Assembly: GCF_000192745.1 (NCBI RefSeq)
Contig: NC_015259.1
Location: 1,937,001-2,001,000 of the forward strand
Origin: Polymorphum gilvum SL003B-26A1
GTDB taxonomy: Bacteria > Pseudomonadota > Alphaproteobacteria > Rhizobiales > Stappiaceae
DNA length: 64,000 nucleotides
Direction of reading: 5' to 3'
Each line of letters opens with the position of its first letter. The first letter of the stretch is position 1. The position numbers and the translations under genes are program-made. The notes below the pieces were generated by a model, which ran no database searches, had not been told where the DNA came from, and saw only the letters and a list, made by a program, of their open reading frames with translations. Of this stretch, positions 21,239-30,715 are shown piece by piece.

Positions 21239-22153
21239 ATGATCCTCGTTCTCGAACAGATCCTGAATGGCCTGCAGTACGGCGTCATGCTGTTCCTGCT
21301 CGCAGCCGGGCTGACCCTGATCTTCGGCATCATGGGGGTCATCAACCTGGCACACGGGTCGCTCTACATGGTCGGCGCCTATGCCGGCACCTGGGTTGCG
21401 GCCGAGACCGGCAGCTTCTGGCTCGGCCTGCCGGCGGCGTTGGCGGCGGCGGCTGTCACCGGGCTCGCTATTGAGGCGGCGGTGGTGCGCCGGCTCTATG
21501 CGCGCGACCATCTCGACCAGGTGCTCGCCACCTTCGCCCTGATCCTGACCTTCAACCAGTTGATCGTGATCGGCTTCGGCCGCCAGCCGGTGTTCACCAT
21601 GCTGCCCGAGGCCTTCGCCGGCTCGATCGAACTCATCCCCGGCCTGCACTATCCGCCCTACCGGCTGCTGATCATCGCCGCTGGCCTGCTGGTCGCGGTC
21701 GGGCTGTATTTTCTCATCAACCGCACCCGCATCGGCATGCTGGTGCGGGCCGGGTCGACCAACCGCGAGATGGTGCGTGCGCTCGGCGTCGACATCCGCC
21801 TGCTCTACACGGTCGTCTTCGGCCTCGGCGCACTGCTCGCGGGCCTCGCCGGCTACATGGCCGGCCCGATCCTCGCCGTGCAGGTCGGCATGGGCGAGCA
21901 GATCCTGCTCGCCACATTCGTCGTCGTGGTCATCGGCGGCGTCGGCTCGATACGCGGCGCCTTCGTCGCCGGCATCGTGCTCGGCATCGTCGACACCTGC
22001 CTGCGCGCCTTCCTGCCGGGCCTGCTGCGCCAGGTGATGGCGGGGCCGGAGGCAGACGCGCTCGGCATCGGCATCTCCTCCATGGGCATCTATCTGCTGA
22101 TGGCGCTCGTCCTGCTGATCCGGCCCAAGGGCCTCTTTGCGGCGGGGTCGTGA
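21239..22153 (+). CDS. Branched-chain-type ABC transporter permease (LivH family)
   Basis: Inner-membrane permease of 304 residues, almost wholly hydrophobic. Starts EQILNGLQYGVMLFLLAAGLTLIFGIMGVINLAHGS, the LivH signature of a first helix pair followed by NLAHG. The EAA-like cytoplasmic loop lies around GSTNREMVRALGVDI (residues 172-186). Forms a heterodimer with the LivM-type permease encoded next, which overlaps by GTGA. Confidence 0.93.
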   Translation: MILVLEQILNGLQYGVMLFLLAAGLTLIFGIMGVINLAHGSLYMVGAYAGTWVAAETGSFWLGLPAALAAAAVTGLAIEAAVVRRLYARDHLDQVLATFALILTFNQLIVIGFGRQPVFTMLPEAFAGSIELIPGLHYPPYRLLIIAAGLLVAVGLYFLINRTRIGMLVRAGSTNREMVRALGVDIRLLYTVVFGLGALLAGLAGYMAGPILAVQVGMGEQILLATFVVVVIGGVGSIRGAFVAGIVLGIVDTCLRAFLPGLLRQVMAGPEADALGIGISSMGIYLLMALVLLIRPKGLFAAGS

Positions 22154-23136
22154 CCATGCGTGTCCTGGGATTCGCTGTCCTCGTCGCCGCGCTTGCCGCG
22201 CTGCCCTTCGTCACCGACGCGCTCGGCCAGGCCGCCTGGCTGGCGCTGGCCACCCGCATCCTGATCTACGGCATCGCCGCCGCCAGCCTGAACTTCATCC
22301 TCGGCTACGGCGGCATGGTCAGCTTCGGCCACGCCGCCTTCTTCGGCATCGGCGGCTACGTGGTCGGCATCCTGTTCACCCACCACGCCAGCGGCGAGCC
22401 GCTGTTCGGCGTCATTCCCGGCACCGACCAGATGCTGGTCACGCTGCCGGTGGCGATCCTGGTCGCCGGCCTGTTCGCCGCCGCCATCGGCGCGCTGTCG
22501 CTGCGCACCGGCGGCGTGCAGTTCATCATGATCACGCTCGCCTTCGCGCAGATGCTGTTCTTCCTGTTCGTGTCGCTCAAGGCCTATGGCGGCGAGGACG
22601 GCATCATCATCCGCCGCACCAATGCGCTGCCGGGGCTGAACATGCGCGACAAGGCGACCCTCTACTGGGTCGTGCTGACGATCGCCGTCCTCTTCTTCCT
22701 CGGCTTGCGCCGGCTGATCAACTCCAGCTTCGGCGCCGTCATCTCCGGCATCCGCCAGAATGAGCGGCGCATGGCCGCGCTCGGCATCCCGGCCTACCGC
22801 TACAAGCTCGCCGCCTTCGTGCTGTCGGGTATGGGCGCGGGGCTGGCCGGCGCGCTGATGGCCAATTTCCTGCGCTTCGCCAGTCCGGACATGATGCACT
22901 GGACCAAGTCGGGCGAACTGATGATCATGGTCATCCTGGGCGGCGTCGGCACGCTGTTCGGGCCGTTCCTCGGCGCCGGCGTGTTCCTCATGCTGGAGAC
23001 CTTCCTTGCCTCCTGGTCCGAACACTGGCCGCTCGCCCTCGGGCTGATCCTGCTGGTGGTTGTGCTTGGCACCCGCGGCGGCATCGAGGCGCTGATCAGG
23101 CGCTTGTCGGCCCTCGGGCGGGGAGGGGGGCAATGA
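22150..23136 (+). CDS. Branched-chain-type ABC transporter permease (LivM family)
   Basis: Permease of about 328 residues with LivM marks SLNFILGYGGMVSFGHAAFFGIGGY (residues about 38-62) and the coupling loop ISGIRQNERRMAALGIPAYRYKL near 200. GTG 22150 overlaps the LivH stop and is the coupled start; ATG 22156 two codons on is an alternative. The ATPase gene follows with an ATGA overlap. The aromatic substrate of the complex is inferred from the island. Confidence 0.93.
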   Translation: MTMRVLGFAVLVAALAALPFVTDALGQAAWLALATRILIYGIAAASLNFILGYGGMVSFGHAAFFGIGGYVVGILFTHHASGEPLFGVIPGTDQMLVTLPVAILVAGLFAAAIGALSLRTGGVQFIMITLAFAQMLFFLFVSLKAYGGEDGIIIRRTNALPGLNMRDKATLYWVVLTIAVLFFLGLRRLINSSFGAVISGIRQNERRMAALGIPAYRYKLAAFVLSGMGAGLAGALMANFLRFASPDMMHWTKSGELMIMVILGGVGTLFGPFLGAGVFLMLETFLASWSEHWPLALGLILLVVVLGTRGGIEALIRRLSALGRGGGQ

Positions 23137-23888
23137 GCGCGATCCTGGCCATCGAGGACCTGGTCAAGTGCTTCGGTGGCCTGGTCGCCACCGACCGGGT
23201 CAGCCTGGAGGTGCGCGAGGGCGAGATCCACGCCCTGATCGGCCCCAACGGCGCCGGCAAGTCGACTCTGATCAACCAGCTGTGCGGGGAACTCGCGCCC
23301 GATTCCGGCACCATCCGCCTCGCCGGACGCGATGTCACGCGCGTGCCGACCCCGGCGCGCGTCGCCCTCGGCCTCGGCCGGACGTTCCAGATCACCAGCC
23401 TGCTCGACGACATGAGCGTGCGCGAGAATGTCGGCATGGCGGTGCAGGTGCGCCTCGGGCACAACTTCCGCATCTTCGACGCCGTGCGCGACCGCCGCGC
23501 CGTCTGGCAGGAGGCCGACCGCCTCATTGCCGACAGCGCATTGGCCCCGCGCGCCGGCGTGCGCGTCGCCGACCTCTCCCACGGCGAGAAGAAGCAGCTC
23601 GAACTGGTCGTGGCGCTGGCCATGAAGCCGCGCCTGCTGCTGCTCGACGAACCGATGGCGGGCCTCGGTCATGTCGAGAGCCTTGCCATGATCGAGATGC
23701 TGCGGCGGACGCGGGAGAGTGCCGCCATGCTGCTGGTCGAGCACGACATGGATGCGGTGTTCGCGCTCGCCGATCGCATCTCCGTGCTGGTCTACGGCAA
23801 GATCATCGCCACCGGCACGGTCGACGAGATCCGCGACGACCCGGCCGTGCGCGAGGCCTATCTCGGGGCGGAGGACGAGCTGTGCTGA
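23133..23888 (+). CDS. Branched-chain-type ABC transporter ATP-binding protein (LivG family)
   Basis: ABC ATPase of 251 residues: Walker A GPNGAGKST near 38-46, LivG-specific GRTFQITSLLDDMSVRENVG, signature LSHGEKKQLELVVAL near 150, Walker B LLLLDEPMAGL, and the His switch EHDMDAVF. It works with the LivF-type ATPase whose start overlaps its stop. Confidence 0.93.
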   Translation: MSAILAIEDLVKCFGGLVATDRVSLEVREGEIHALIGPNGAGKSTLINQLCGELAPDSGTIRLAGRDVTRVPTPARVALGLGRTFQITSLLDDMSVRENVGMAVQVRLGHNFRIFDAVRDRRAVWQEADRLIADSALAPRAGVRVADLSHGEKKQLELVVALAMKPRLLLLDEPMAGLGHVESLAMIEMLRRTRESAAMLLVEHDMDAVFALADRISVLVYGKIIATGTVDEIRDDPAVREAYLGAEDELC

Positions 23889-24583
23889 GCGTCGCCAATC
23901 TTCAGGCCGCCTACGGCGAGAGCCGCGTGCTGTTCGACGTCCATCTGGAGATCGCCGACGGCGAGGTGGTGACGCTGATGGGCCGCAACGGCATGGGCAA
24001 GACCACCACGGTGCGCTGCATCATGGGGCTCCTGGCGCCGCAGGGCGGCAGCATCCGCTTCGAGGGCCGCGACGTCGCCGGTCTCACGCCCGAGCGCATC
24101 GCCCGCCTCGGTGCCGGGCTGGTGCCGGAAGGGCGCCAGGTGTTCCCGACGCTCAGGGTGCGCGAGAACCTTGTCGCCACCGCCGCCAACCGGCTCGGCC
24201 GCGCCGATCCCTGGACGCTGGAGCGGGTCTACGGCCTGTTCCCGCGTCTGAAGGAACGCGCCGGACAGATGGCCGGCACCCTGTCGGGCGGCGAGCAGCA
24301 GATGCTCGCCATCGGACGTGCGCTGATGACCAACCCGCGCCTGCTCATCCTCGACGAAGCGACCGAGGGCCTCGCGCCGGTGATCCGGCGCGAGATCTGG
24401 CACTGCATCGAACACCTGAAGGCGGCCGGCCAGTCGATCCTGCTGATTGACAAGAACCTCGCCGTGCTCAAGCGGCTGGCCGACCGCCATTACATCGTCG
24501 AGAAGGGCCGAACGGTGTGGACGGGAAGCGGGGCGGACATGGACCGCGACGCGGAGCGGGTGCACGGCTATGTCGGGCTCTGA
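23882..24583 (+). CDS. Branched-chain-type ABC transporter ATP-binding protein (LivF family)
   Basis: ABC ATPase of 233 residues starting at GTG 23882, 7 bases inside livG. Walker A GRNGMGKTTT, LivF-typical GLVPEGRQVFPTLRVRENL, signature LSGGEQQMLAIGRALM and Walker B LLILDEATEGLAP are all present. The usual His switch residue after Walker B reads LLIDKNLAVLKRL, i.e. a Lys-Asn pair in place of EQN or EH; several LivF proteins in aromatic clusters have D-K-N here. The aspartate dehydrogenase-like gene starts within its last codons. Confidence 0.93.
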   Translation: MLSVANLQAAYGESRVLFDVHLEIADGEVVTLMGRNGMGKTTTVRCIMGLLAPQGGSIRFEGRDVAGLTPERIARLGAGLVPEGRQVFPTLRVRENLVATAANRLGRADPWTLERVYGLFPRLKERAGQMAGTLSGGEQQMLAIGRALMTNPRLLILDEATEGLAPVIRREIWHCIEHLKAAGQSILLIDKNLAVLKRLADRHYIVEKGRTVWTGSGADMDRDAERVHGYVGL

Positions 24584-25379
24584 GCTGCGCCTCGTCCTGA
24601 TCGGCTGGGGCGCCATCGCCACCCGCGTCGCCGACCTGCTTGCGGAGCGCGCCGCGCCGGTCGACCTCATCGCCGTCGCGGTGCGCGACGGCACGACGAG
24701 GCCTGAGGATCTTCCGGCCGGCACGCGGCTCATCGACGATCCCGGAGCTCTTGCCGATCTCGCCTTCGACCTCGCGGTCGAGGCGGCCGGGCGGGAGTCG
24801 GTCGGGCCCTGGGGCCGGGCGGTGCTGGCGCGCGGTGCCGATTTCGCGCCGGCCTCGACCTCGGCCTTCGTCGACGAGGGGCTCCTCGATGACCTCACCG
24901 CGCTCGCCCGTTCGAGCGGGGCGCAGCTCGTCATTCCGCCCGGCGCGCTCGGCGGCATCGACGCGCTGGCCGCCGCCGCGCGCCTGCCGCTCGCCGGCGT
25001 GCGCCACGAGATCGTCAAGCCGCCGCAGGCCTGGACGGGCACGCCGGCCGAGGCGCTGTGCGACCTTGCCGGCCTGAACGCGCCGGCTACCTTCTTCGAG
25101 GGCTCCGCGCGCGAGGCGGCGCGTGCCTTTCCGCAGAACGCCAATGTCGCGGTGATCACCGCGCTCGCCGGGCTCGGTCTCGACCGCACCACCGTGGCGC
25201 TGGTCGCCGACCCGGGCGCGCGGCGCAACAGCCACCGCATCCGCGCCGAAGGCGATTTCGGCACGATGGAGATCGCGCTTGAGAACCGGCCGCTGGCGAG
25301 CAATCCGAAGTCCTCGGAAATGACCGCGCTGTCGCTGGTGCGGCTCATCGAGAACCGCGCCGGCGCGCGGGTGGTGTGA
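24570..25379 (+). CDS. nadX: Aspartate dehydrogenase-like NAD(P) enzyme (NadX family)
   Basis: A 269-residue oxidoreductase with an N-terminal Rossmann motif LVLIGWGAIATRVADLL and the C-terminal family features IPPGALGGIDALAAAA, NVAVITALAGLGLDRT, the conserved His in GARRNSHRIRAEGDFG, and NPKSSEMTALSLVRLIEN. L-aspartate dehydrogenases convert aspartate and NAD(P)+ to iminoaspartate/oxaloacetate and ammonia, or the reverse. ATG 24570 lies 14 bases inside livF, so it is made with the importer. In a catabolic island it may trap the ammonia released from the amino-aromatic, or may act on a different imino acid; its role in NAD synthesis would need nadA and nadC, which are not here. Confidence 0.82.
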   Translation: MSGSELRLVLIGWGAIATRVADLLAERAAPVDLIAVAVRDGTTRPEDLPAGTRLIDDPGALADLAFDLAVEAAGRESVGPWGRAVLARGADFAPASTSAFVDEGLLDDLTALARSSGAQLVIPPGALGGIDALAAAARLPLAGVRHEIVKPPQAWTGTPAEALCDLAGLNAPATFFEGSAREAARAFPQNANVAVITALAGLGLDRTTVALVADPGARRNSHRIRAEGDFGTMEIALENRPLASNPKSSEMTALSLVRLIENRAGARVV

Positions 25380-25401
25380 CCGGCAGAGGAGGGGAGAAAC
25401 C

Positions 25402-26253
25402 ATGAGCGATCTTGCAGCCGAAGGCGCGTGGCCGCGCGAGCGCGTGGACGCGGACTACACGGCGCGCGCCTGCGTCGACGCGGCGACCTTCGAACGCATC
25501 ATCGGCGCTTACGCCGAGCTGTCGCGGGCGGCCCGCGCGCTCCCCGGCAGCCGCTGCGACCTCGTCTACGACGAGACGAGCGGCGAGCGCCTCGACCTGT
25601 TCGGCACGGCGCCGGGCGAGGCCAGGCCCGTGTTCGTGTTCATCCACGGCGGCTACTGGCGCGCGCTGTCCAAGGAGCATTCCGCCTTCATGGCGCCGAT
25701 GCTGGCCGGTCGGGGCATAGCCACCGCCGTGCCCGACTACACGCTGGCGCCGAAGGCGAGCCTGACCGAGATCGTCCGCCAGATGCGCGCCGCGCTGGCC
25801 TATCTGTGGCACAACGCGGCCGACCTCGGCATCGACCGCGACCGCATCGTCGTCGGCGGCAGTTCGGCCGGCGGCCATCTCGCCGGCGCGCTGATGATGA
25901 CCGGCTGGCAGGCGGCGTTCGGTCTGCCCGCGCAGCCGCTCAAGGCCGGCCTGCCGATCAGCGGCCTGTTCGAGCTGGCGCCGATCGCTGCCAGCTACGT
26001 GCAGGAGTGGATGAGCCTCACGGCGGAGGAAGTTGAGCGGCTGAGCCCGCTGCGCCATCCGGCCGGGGCGCCGCGCAGCGTCGTCGCCGTCGCGGCGACC
26101 GAGACCGCGGGCTTCCACCGCCAGACGCGCGCCTATGCGCAGGCCATCGGCGCGCCGGAACTGACGGTGCCCGGCCGCAATCACTTCGACATCGTCCTCG
26201 ACCTCCGCGACGCCGACACCGCACTCGCCCGCGCCCTTCTCGGCCTGTTCTAA
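25402..26253 (+). CDS. Alpha/beta hydrolase, arylformamidase-like
   Basis: A 283-residue serine hydrolase. HGGYWRALSKEHSAFMAPML places the oxyanion-hole motif HGGYW at 82-86, as in kynurenine formamidases of the alpha/beta-hydrolase type. The nucleophile is Ser155 in GGSSAGG, and the C-terminal GRNHFDIV supplies the catalytic His. Arylformamidases split N-formylkynurenine or N-formylanthranilate; lactamases and esterases share the motif. As last gene of the importer operon (22 bp after nadX) a role in releasing an anthranilate-type amine from an acylated or ring-closed precursor is attractive but inferred. Confidence 0.8.
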   Translation: MSDLAAEGAWPRERVDADYTARACVDAATFERIIGAYAELSRAARALPGSRCDLVYDETSGERLDLFGTAPGEARPVFVFIHGGYWRALSKEHSAFMAPMLAGRGIATAVPDYTLAPKASLTEIVRQMRAALAYLWHNAADLGIDRDRIVVGGSSAGGHLAGALMMTGWQAAFGLPAQPLKAGLPISGLFELAPIAASYVQEWMSLTAEEVERLSPLRHPAGAPRSVVAVAATETAGFHRQTRAYAQAIGAPELTVPGRNHFDIVLDLRDADTALARALLGLF

Positions 26254-26298
26254 CCGCCGCCGGCGTGTCTGCACGCACGCCTGCACCGAAAAGAGGGA

Positions 26299-26338
26299 GG
26301 TCGGCGCTCCGACCGAAGTCCCCTGACGATTGCAGGGG
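26299..26338 (+). terminator. Two tandem GC-rich hairpins after the importer operon
   Basis: GGTCGG (26299-26304) / CCGACC (26309-26314) and CCCCTG (26320-26325) / CAGGGG (26333-26338). There is no T tract, so this is at best a weak or Rho-assisted terminator. It lies between the hydrolase stop and the Pho box. Confidence 0.45.
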
Positions 26339-26350
26339 CGCGTCAACGAA

Positions 26351-26379
26351 CTGTCATATCGCTGTCACCCAACTGACAT
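26351..26379 (+). promoter_or_regulatory. Pho box (PhoB site) before the first phn operon
   Basis: Three 7-bp repeats spaced exactly 11 bp apart: CTGTCAT (26351), CTGTCAC (26362) and CTGACAT (26373). The first two make an almost perfect Pho box by the E. coli consensus. It ends 52 bp before the phnD-like start. Predicts PhoB activation under phosphate starvation. Confidence 0.85.
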
Positions 26380-26431
26380 CGGATGCCGGTAGCACACGCC
26401 CGTCACGTCAATTCCCAGGAGGACGTCCCTC

Positions 26432-27376
26432 ATGAAACGCGCATTTCTCGCCGCTGTGGCGCTGCTCGCCGCTTCGACGGCCCAGGCCGAATTCAAGCTC
26501 GACGCCCGCTACACCGACGCCGACGGCGACATGATCGCCGACATCCCGACCGATGCCGGCAAGCTGGTCGATCCCTCCACGCTGATCTTCGCCTATACCC
26601 CGGTGGAAGATCCGGCGGTCTATGCCGAGGCCTGGAAGGACTTCCTCGCCCACATGGAATCGGTCACCGGCAAGAAGGTCCAGTTCTTCCCGGTCGATTC
26701 CAACGCCGCTCAGATCGAGGCGATGCGCGCCGGCCGCCTGCATGTCGCCGGCTTCAACACCGGTTCCAACCCGCTCGCCGTTGCCTGCGCCGGCTTCCGC
26801 CCGTTCACCATGATGGCCAAGGCCGACGGCTCGTTCGGCTACGAGATGGAAATCATCACCCATCCGGGTTCGGGCATCGAGAAGGTCGAGGACCTGAAGG
26901 GCAAGAAGCTCGCCTTCACCTCCGAGACCTCGAACTCGGGCTACAAGGCGCCGTCGGCGCTGCTGAAGGCCGAGTACGGCCTGGTCGCCGGCACCGACTT
27001 CGAGCCGGTGTTCTCCGGCAAGCACGACAACTCGATCCTCGGCGTCGCCAACAAGGACTATCCGGCCGCCGCCATCGCCAACTCGGTGATGAGCCGCATG
27101 ATCGAGCGCGAGGTGATCAAGCCGGAGCAGGTCGTGTCGATCTACAAGTCGCAGACCTTCCCGACCACCGGCTACGGCATCGCCCACAACGTGACGCCGG
27201 AGCTGCAGGAGAAGATCAAGGAAGCCTTCTTCAGCTTCAAGTGGGAAGGCTCCTCGCTGGAGGCCGAGTTCTCCAAGTCGGGCGAAGCGCAGTTCATCCC
27301 GATCACCTTCAAGGACACCTGGGCCGTCATCCGTCAGATCGACGAGGCGACCGGCGTCTCCTACGACTGCAAGTAA
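26432..27376 (+). CDS. phnD: Phosphonate/phosphite ABC transporter substrate-binding protein (PhnD family), first copy
   Basis: Periplasmic binding protein, 314 residues, signal peptide cleaved near AQA-EFK (residue 20). Type II fold marks: [29 protein letters not shown] (about 75-105), a [15 protein letters not shown] stretch and [17 protein letters not shown] near 165-180. The mature N terminus has an extra segment with [11 protein letters not shown] (residues 30-40), which looks like a calcium-binding loop and is absent from the second PhnD here. Ligand may be phosphonate, phosphite or phosphate; sequence does not decide. A stem-loop separates it from phnC. Expressed from the Pho box upstream. 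Confidence 0.88.
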   Translation: MKRAFLAAVALLAASTAQAEFKLDARYTDADGDMIADIPTDAGKLVDPSTLIFAYTPVEDPAVYAEAWKDFLAHMESVTGKKVQFFPVDSNAAQIEAMRAGRLHVAGFNTGSNPLAVACAGFRPFTMMAKADGSFGYEMEIITHPGSGIEKVEDLKGKKLAFTSETSNSGYKAPSALLKAEYGLVAGTDFEPVFSGKHDNSILGVANKDYPAAAIANSVMSRMIEREVIKPEQVVSIYKSQTFPTTGYGIAHNVTPELQEKIKEAFFSFKWEGSSLEAEFSKSGEAQFIPITFKDTWAVIRQIDEATGVSYDCK

Positions 27377-27392
27377 GACCGATCGGATCACC

Positions 27393-27421
27393 GCATGCGG
27401 GCGGGCCCTCCGCCCGCATGC
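27393..27421 (+). other. Intercistronic stem-loop between phnD and phnC (first operon)
   Basis: GCATGCGGGCG (27393-27403) / CGCCCGCATGC (27411-27421), 11-bp perfect stem, 7-base loop, no T tract. Likely stabilises the phnD part of the message or causes partial termination. Confidence 0.7.
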
Positions 27422-27440
27422 CCGTTTCAGGGACCGGACG

Positions 27441-28262
27441 ATGCTCGAACTGCGCGATCTGACCAAGACCTACCGCACCGGCGACAAGGCGCTCGCCGAG
27501 GTCAGCTTCACGGTGCCCAAGGGCCAGGTGGTCGGCCTCATCGGACCTTCCGGCGCCGGCAAGTCGACTCTGATCCGCTGCATCAACCGCCTGGTCGAGC
27601 CGAGCGCCGGCAAGGTGCTGCTCGCCGGCAGCGAACTGACCGGCCTCTCCGCCGGCGCCCTGCGCCGCCAGCGCCGGCGCATCGGTATGATCTTCCAAGA
27701 ATACGCCCTGGTCGAGCGGCTCACCGTGATGGAGAACGTGCTGTCCGGCCGGCTCGGCTACGTCAATTTCTGGCAGAGCTTCACCCGCCGCTTTCCGGCC
27801 GCCGACATCGAGCGCGCCTACCGCCTGCTCGACCGCGTCGGCCTGATCGACCACGCCGACAAGCGCGCCGACGCGCTCTCCGGCGGCCAGCGCCAGCGCG
27901 TCGGCATCGCCCGCGCGCTGTCGCAGGAACCCGAACTGCTGCTGGTCGACGAGCCGACGGCGAGCCTCGATCCCAAGACCAGCCGCCAGATCATGCGCCT
28001 GATCATCGAGATCTGTGCCGAGCGCGGCCTGCCGGCCATCGTCAACATCCACGACGTGCCGCTGGCGCAGCAGTTCATGCAACGCATCGTCGGCCTGCGC
28101 GCGGGCCGTGTGGTGTTCGACGGCCCCCCGGCGGACCTTACCGAGGCGGCGCTGACCACGATCTACGGCGCCGAGGACTGGAACGTCATGCGTAAGGGCC
28201 ACGAGGAGGACACGGAGGCCGAGGTCGAGGCCGTCCGGTGCCTGGCGGAGATCGGCGCATGA
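27441..28262 (+). CDS. phnC: Phosphonate ABC transporter ATP-binding protein PhnC, first copy
   Basis: ABC ATPase, 273 residues. Walker [10 protein letters not shown], PhnC-typical [29 protein letters not shown] (residues about 75-103), signature [16 protein letters not shown], Walker [14 protein letters not shown] and the His switch in [11 protein letters not shown]. About 25 C-terminal residues are acidic and extend past the core. Overlaps phnE by ATGA. Confidence 0.93.
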   Translation: MLELRDLTKTYRTGDKALAEVSFTVPKGQVVGLIGPSGAGKSTLIRCINRLVEPSAGKVLLAGSELTGLSAGALRRQRRRIGMIFQEYALVERLTVMENVLSGRLGYVNFWQSFTRRFPAADIERAYRLLDRVGLIDHADKRADALSGGQRQRVGIARALSQEPELLLVDEPTASLDPKTSRQIMRLIIEICAERGLPAIVNIHDVPLAQQFMQRIVGLRAGRVVFDGPPADLTEAALTTIYGAEDWNVMRKGHEEDTEAEVEAVRCLAEIGA

Positions 28263-29065
28263 CCGCCGTCGCCTATCCGCAGACCTGGCGCCGGCCGCCG
28301 CAGATCCTGACCAACCGCACCTGGCGCATCGTCATCCAGGTCGGCGCGCTCGCCTACCTGGTGCTGGCGCTCGGTACCCTGGACGTCAACTGGACGCGCG
28401 TCGTCGAGGGAGCGGCTCGCGGCCTGCGCTTCGTCGAGGGGTTCCTGACTCCCGACTTCACCTCGCGCTGGCGCGACATCTCCAAGGGCCTGGTCGAGAG
28501 CCTGACCATGACGCTGACCTCGACGGTGGTCGGCGTCGCCCTCTCGGTCCCGATCGGTATCGGTGCGGCGCGCAACCTGGCGCCGCGCTGGATCTACCTC
28601 GCCTGCCGCTCCGTGATTGCCCTGTCGCGCGCGCTTCAGGAGGTGATCATCGCGATCTTCTTCGTCGCCATGTTCGGCTTCGGCCCTTTCGCCGGCTTCC
28701 TCACGCTGTCCTTCGCCACCATCGGCTTCATCGCCAAGCTGCTCGCCGAGGATATCGAGGACATCGACGAGGCGCAGGCCGAAGCGATCCGGGCGACCGG
28801 CGCCTCGTGGCTGCAACTGGTCAACTTCGGCGTCCAGCCGCAGGTGATGCCGCGGCTGATCGGCCTGTCGCTCTACCGCCTCGACATCAACTTCCGCGAA
28901 AGCGCGGTGATCGGCATCGTCGGTGCCGGCGGCATCGGCTCGACGCTGAACACCGCCATCGACCGCTACGAGTACGACAGCGCGGGCGCGATCCTGCTGA
29001 TCATCATCGCCGTCGTGATGGTGGCGGAATATTCCTCCTCGTATCTGCGGAAATACCTGCAATGA
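28259..29065 (+). CDS. phnE: Phosphonate ABC transporter permease PhnE, first operon, subunit 1
   Basis: Inner-membrane permease of 268 residues. Contains the PhnE features [20 protein letters not shown] before helix 2, [20 protein letters not shown] and the coupling loop with [20 protein letters not shown] near residue 225. ATG 28259 overlaps the phnC stop; the next permease overlaps its own stop, so phnC-phnE-phnE are tightly coupled. Confidence 0.92.
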   Translation: MTAVAYPQTWRRPPQILTNRTWRIVIQVGALAYLVLALGTLDVNWTRVVEGAARGLRFVEGFLTPDFTSRWRDISKGLVESLTMTLTSTVVGVALSVPIGIGAARNLAPRWIYLACRSVIALSRALQEVIIAIFFVAMFGFGPFAGFLTLSFATIGFIAKLLAEDIEDIDEAQAEAIRATGASWLQLVNFGVQPQVMPRLIGLSLYRLDINFRESAVIGIVGAGGIGSTLNTAIDRYEYDSAGAILLIIIAVVMVAEYSSSYLRKYLQ

Positions 29066-29889
29066 TCCCGGCGACCGTCTCGTCCTCGTCTGCGCCGCCG
29101 AGGCCTTGGCAGCACCGCACGCCGCGCGCCCGCCTCGCCCTGTGGTTCGGCTGGCTCGGCCTGGCCGCGCTGTTCGTCTGGTGCTGGCAGGTGATGACGA
29201 AGGACACGATCTGGTTCTTCGTCACCGACGCCCCCACCCAGGCAGCCGACATCGGCAGTCGCATGTGGCCGCCGCGCGTCAGCTACCTCCCGGAGTTGCT
29301 GTGGCCGCTGTGGGACACGCTCAACATGGCGACGCTCGGCACGCTGCTCGGCGTCGTCCTGGCCGTCCCCGTCGCCTTTCTCGCCGCGCGCAACACCACG
29401 CCTTCGGCTCTGGTGCTGCGGCCCGCCGCGCTGTTCGTCATCGTCGGGTCGCGCTCGATCAACTCTCTGATCTGGGCCTTGCTGCTGGTCGCCATCCTCG
29501 GTCCGGGCGTGCTCGCCGGCGTCATCGCCATCGGCCTGCGCTCGGTCGGCTTCATCGGCAAGCTGCTCTACGAAGCGATCGAGGAGACCGACGTGCGCCA
29601 GGTCGAGGCGGTCACGGCGACCGGCGCCAGTTCCGCACAGGTCCTGTCCTATGCCATCGTGCCGCAGGTGCTGCCGGCGTTCTGGGGCATCACCGTGTTC
29701 CGCTGGGACATCAACATCCGCGAAAGCGCCATCCTCGGCCTCGTCGGCGCCGGCGGCCTCGGCCTCAAGCTGCAATCCTCGCTCAACGTGCTGGCCTGGC
29801 CGCAGGTGACCATGATCCTGATCGTCATCCTCGCCACGGTCGTCCTGTCGGAGTGGATCTCCGCCAGGGTCCGCGCGGCGATCATCTGA
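29062..29889 (+). CDS. phnE: Phosphonate ABC transporter permease PhnE, first operon, subunit 2
   Basis: Second permease, 275 residues, pairing with the previous one as heterodimer. Marks: ELLWPLWDTLNMATLGTLLG, GSRSINSLIWALLLVAILGP and INIRESAILGLVGAGGLGLKLQ. A proline- and serine-rich N-terminal tail of about 20 residues precedes the first helix. It is the end of the first phn operon; the next gene is convergent with a 15-bp gap. Confidence 0.92.
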   Translation: MIPATVSSSSAPPRPWQHRTPRARLALWFGWLGLAALFVWCWQVMTKDTIWFFVTDAPTQAADIGSRMWPPRVSYLPELLWPLWDTLNMATLGTLLGVVLAVPVAFLAARNTTPSALVLRPAALFVIVGSRSINSLIWALLLVAILGPGVLAGVIAIGLRSVGFIGKLLYEAIEETDVRQVEAVTATGASSAQVLSYAIVPQVLPAFWGITVFRWDINIRESAILGLVGAGGLGLKLQSSLNVLAWPQVTMILIVILATVVLSEWISARVRAAII

Positions 29890-29904
29890 GCGGATCGCCG
29901 CGCC

Positions 29905-30531
29905 TCAGCGGTATTCCTCGATGAAGGCGTCGATGGCAAGGGTGCGGAAATCGGGCAGGGCGGCGGCGAGCCTCTCGTGCGGCCAGTCCCACCAGGCGAT
30001 CTCCATCAGCGCCTCGGCCTGGGCCTCGGTGAAGCGGCGCTTGATCGGCCGGGCGGCGACGCCGCCGACGATGGTGTAGGGCGCGACGTCCTTGGCGACC
30101 ACCGCGCCGGCGGCGATCACCGCGCCGGTGCCGACCGAAACGCCTGCGAGCACCGTCGCGCCGTGGCCGATCCACACGTCGTGGCCGATGGTGACCCAGT
30201 GCTCCTTGCGCCAGGCGAAGAAGGCGGCGTCGTCCTCGCCCATGCCGAAGGCGGCGGCGCGGTAGGTGAAATGGTGCTGCGAGGCGCGCCAGGTCGGATG
30301 GTTGCCGGGATTGAGCCGCACGTTGCGGGCGATCGAGCAGAACTTGCCGATCGTCGTCCAGACCACGTCGCCGCCCTGCATGATGTAGGAATAGTCGCCC
30401 ATCTCCGACTGGCGGATCTCCGTACCGGCGGCGACCTCGGTCCAGGCGCCGAGACTGCTGTCGACGACCAGCGCGTCGGGGTGGATCGAGGGCAGCAGCG
30501 AAAGCGCGGGCTGTGCGGAGGGCGTGGTCAT
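29905..30531 (-). CDS. Hexapeptide-repeat acyltransferase of phosphonate gene clusters
   Basis: A 208-residue left-handed beta-helix protein (LbH/xenobiotic acetyltransferase-like). Repeats of the [LIV]G-x4 type run from [20 protein letters not shown] to [26 protein letters not shown], with HW-x-TIGHDVW, the usual active-site region. It matches the hexapeptide transferases often encoded with C-P lyase genes; their reaction is not established. I prefer ATG 30531 ([13 protein letters not shown]) to an in-frame ATG at 30576, whose extra residues look random. It lies between the two phn transport operons on the opposite strand; with divergent phnC it could share the Pho-box region at 30716-30767. 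Confidence 0.8.
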   Translation of the reverse strand: MTTPSAQPALSLLPSIHPDALVVDSSLGAWTEVAAGTEIRQSEMGDYSYIMQGGDVVWTTIGKFCSIARNVRLNPGNHPTWRASQHHFTYRAAAFGMGEDDAAFFAWRKEHWVTIGHDVWIGHGATVLAGVSVGTGAVIAAGAVVAKDVAPYTIVGGVAARPIKRRFTEAQAEALMEIAWWDWPHERLAAALPDFRTLAIDAFIEEYR

Positions 30532-30715
30532 TGCGGCGGTGGTCCCGAATCTGGAACGGCGGAAGGCGGGCACCATAGCGCCTCGCGGGCCGGCGCGGAT
30601 GACGCTTCGATGACGGCGCGATGACGGGCGCGGGGATCGGGGCCGGCAGCGACTTCAGGCGGCGCGGAGTCTCCGGGCGAGCGCCGGCGCACGTCTTCAA
30701 GACGTCAAAGACTAT

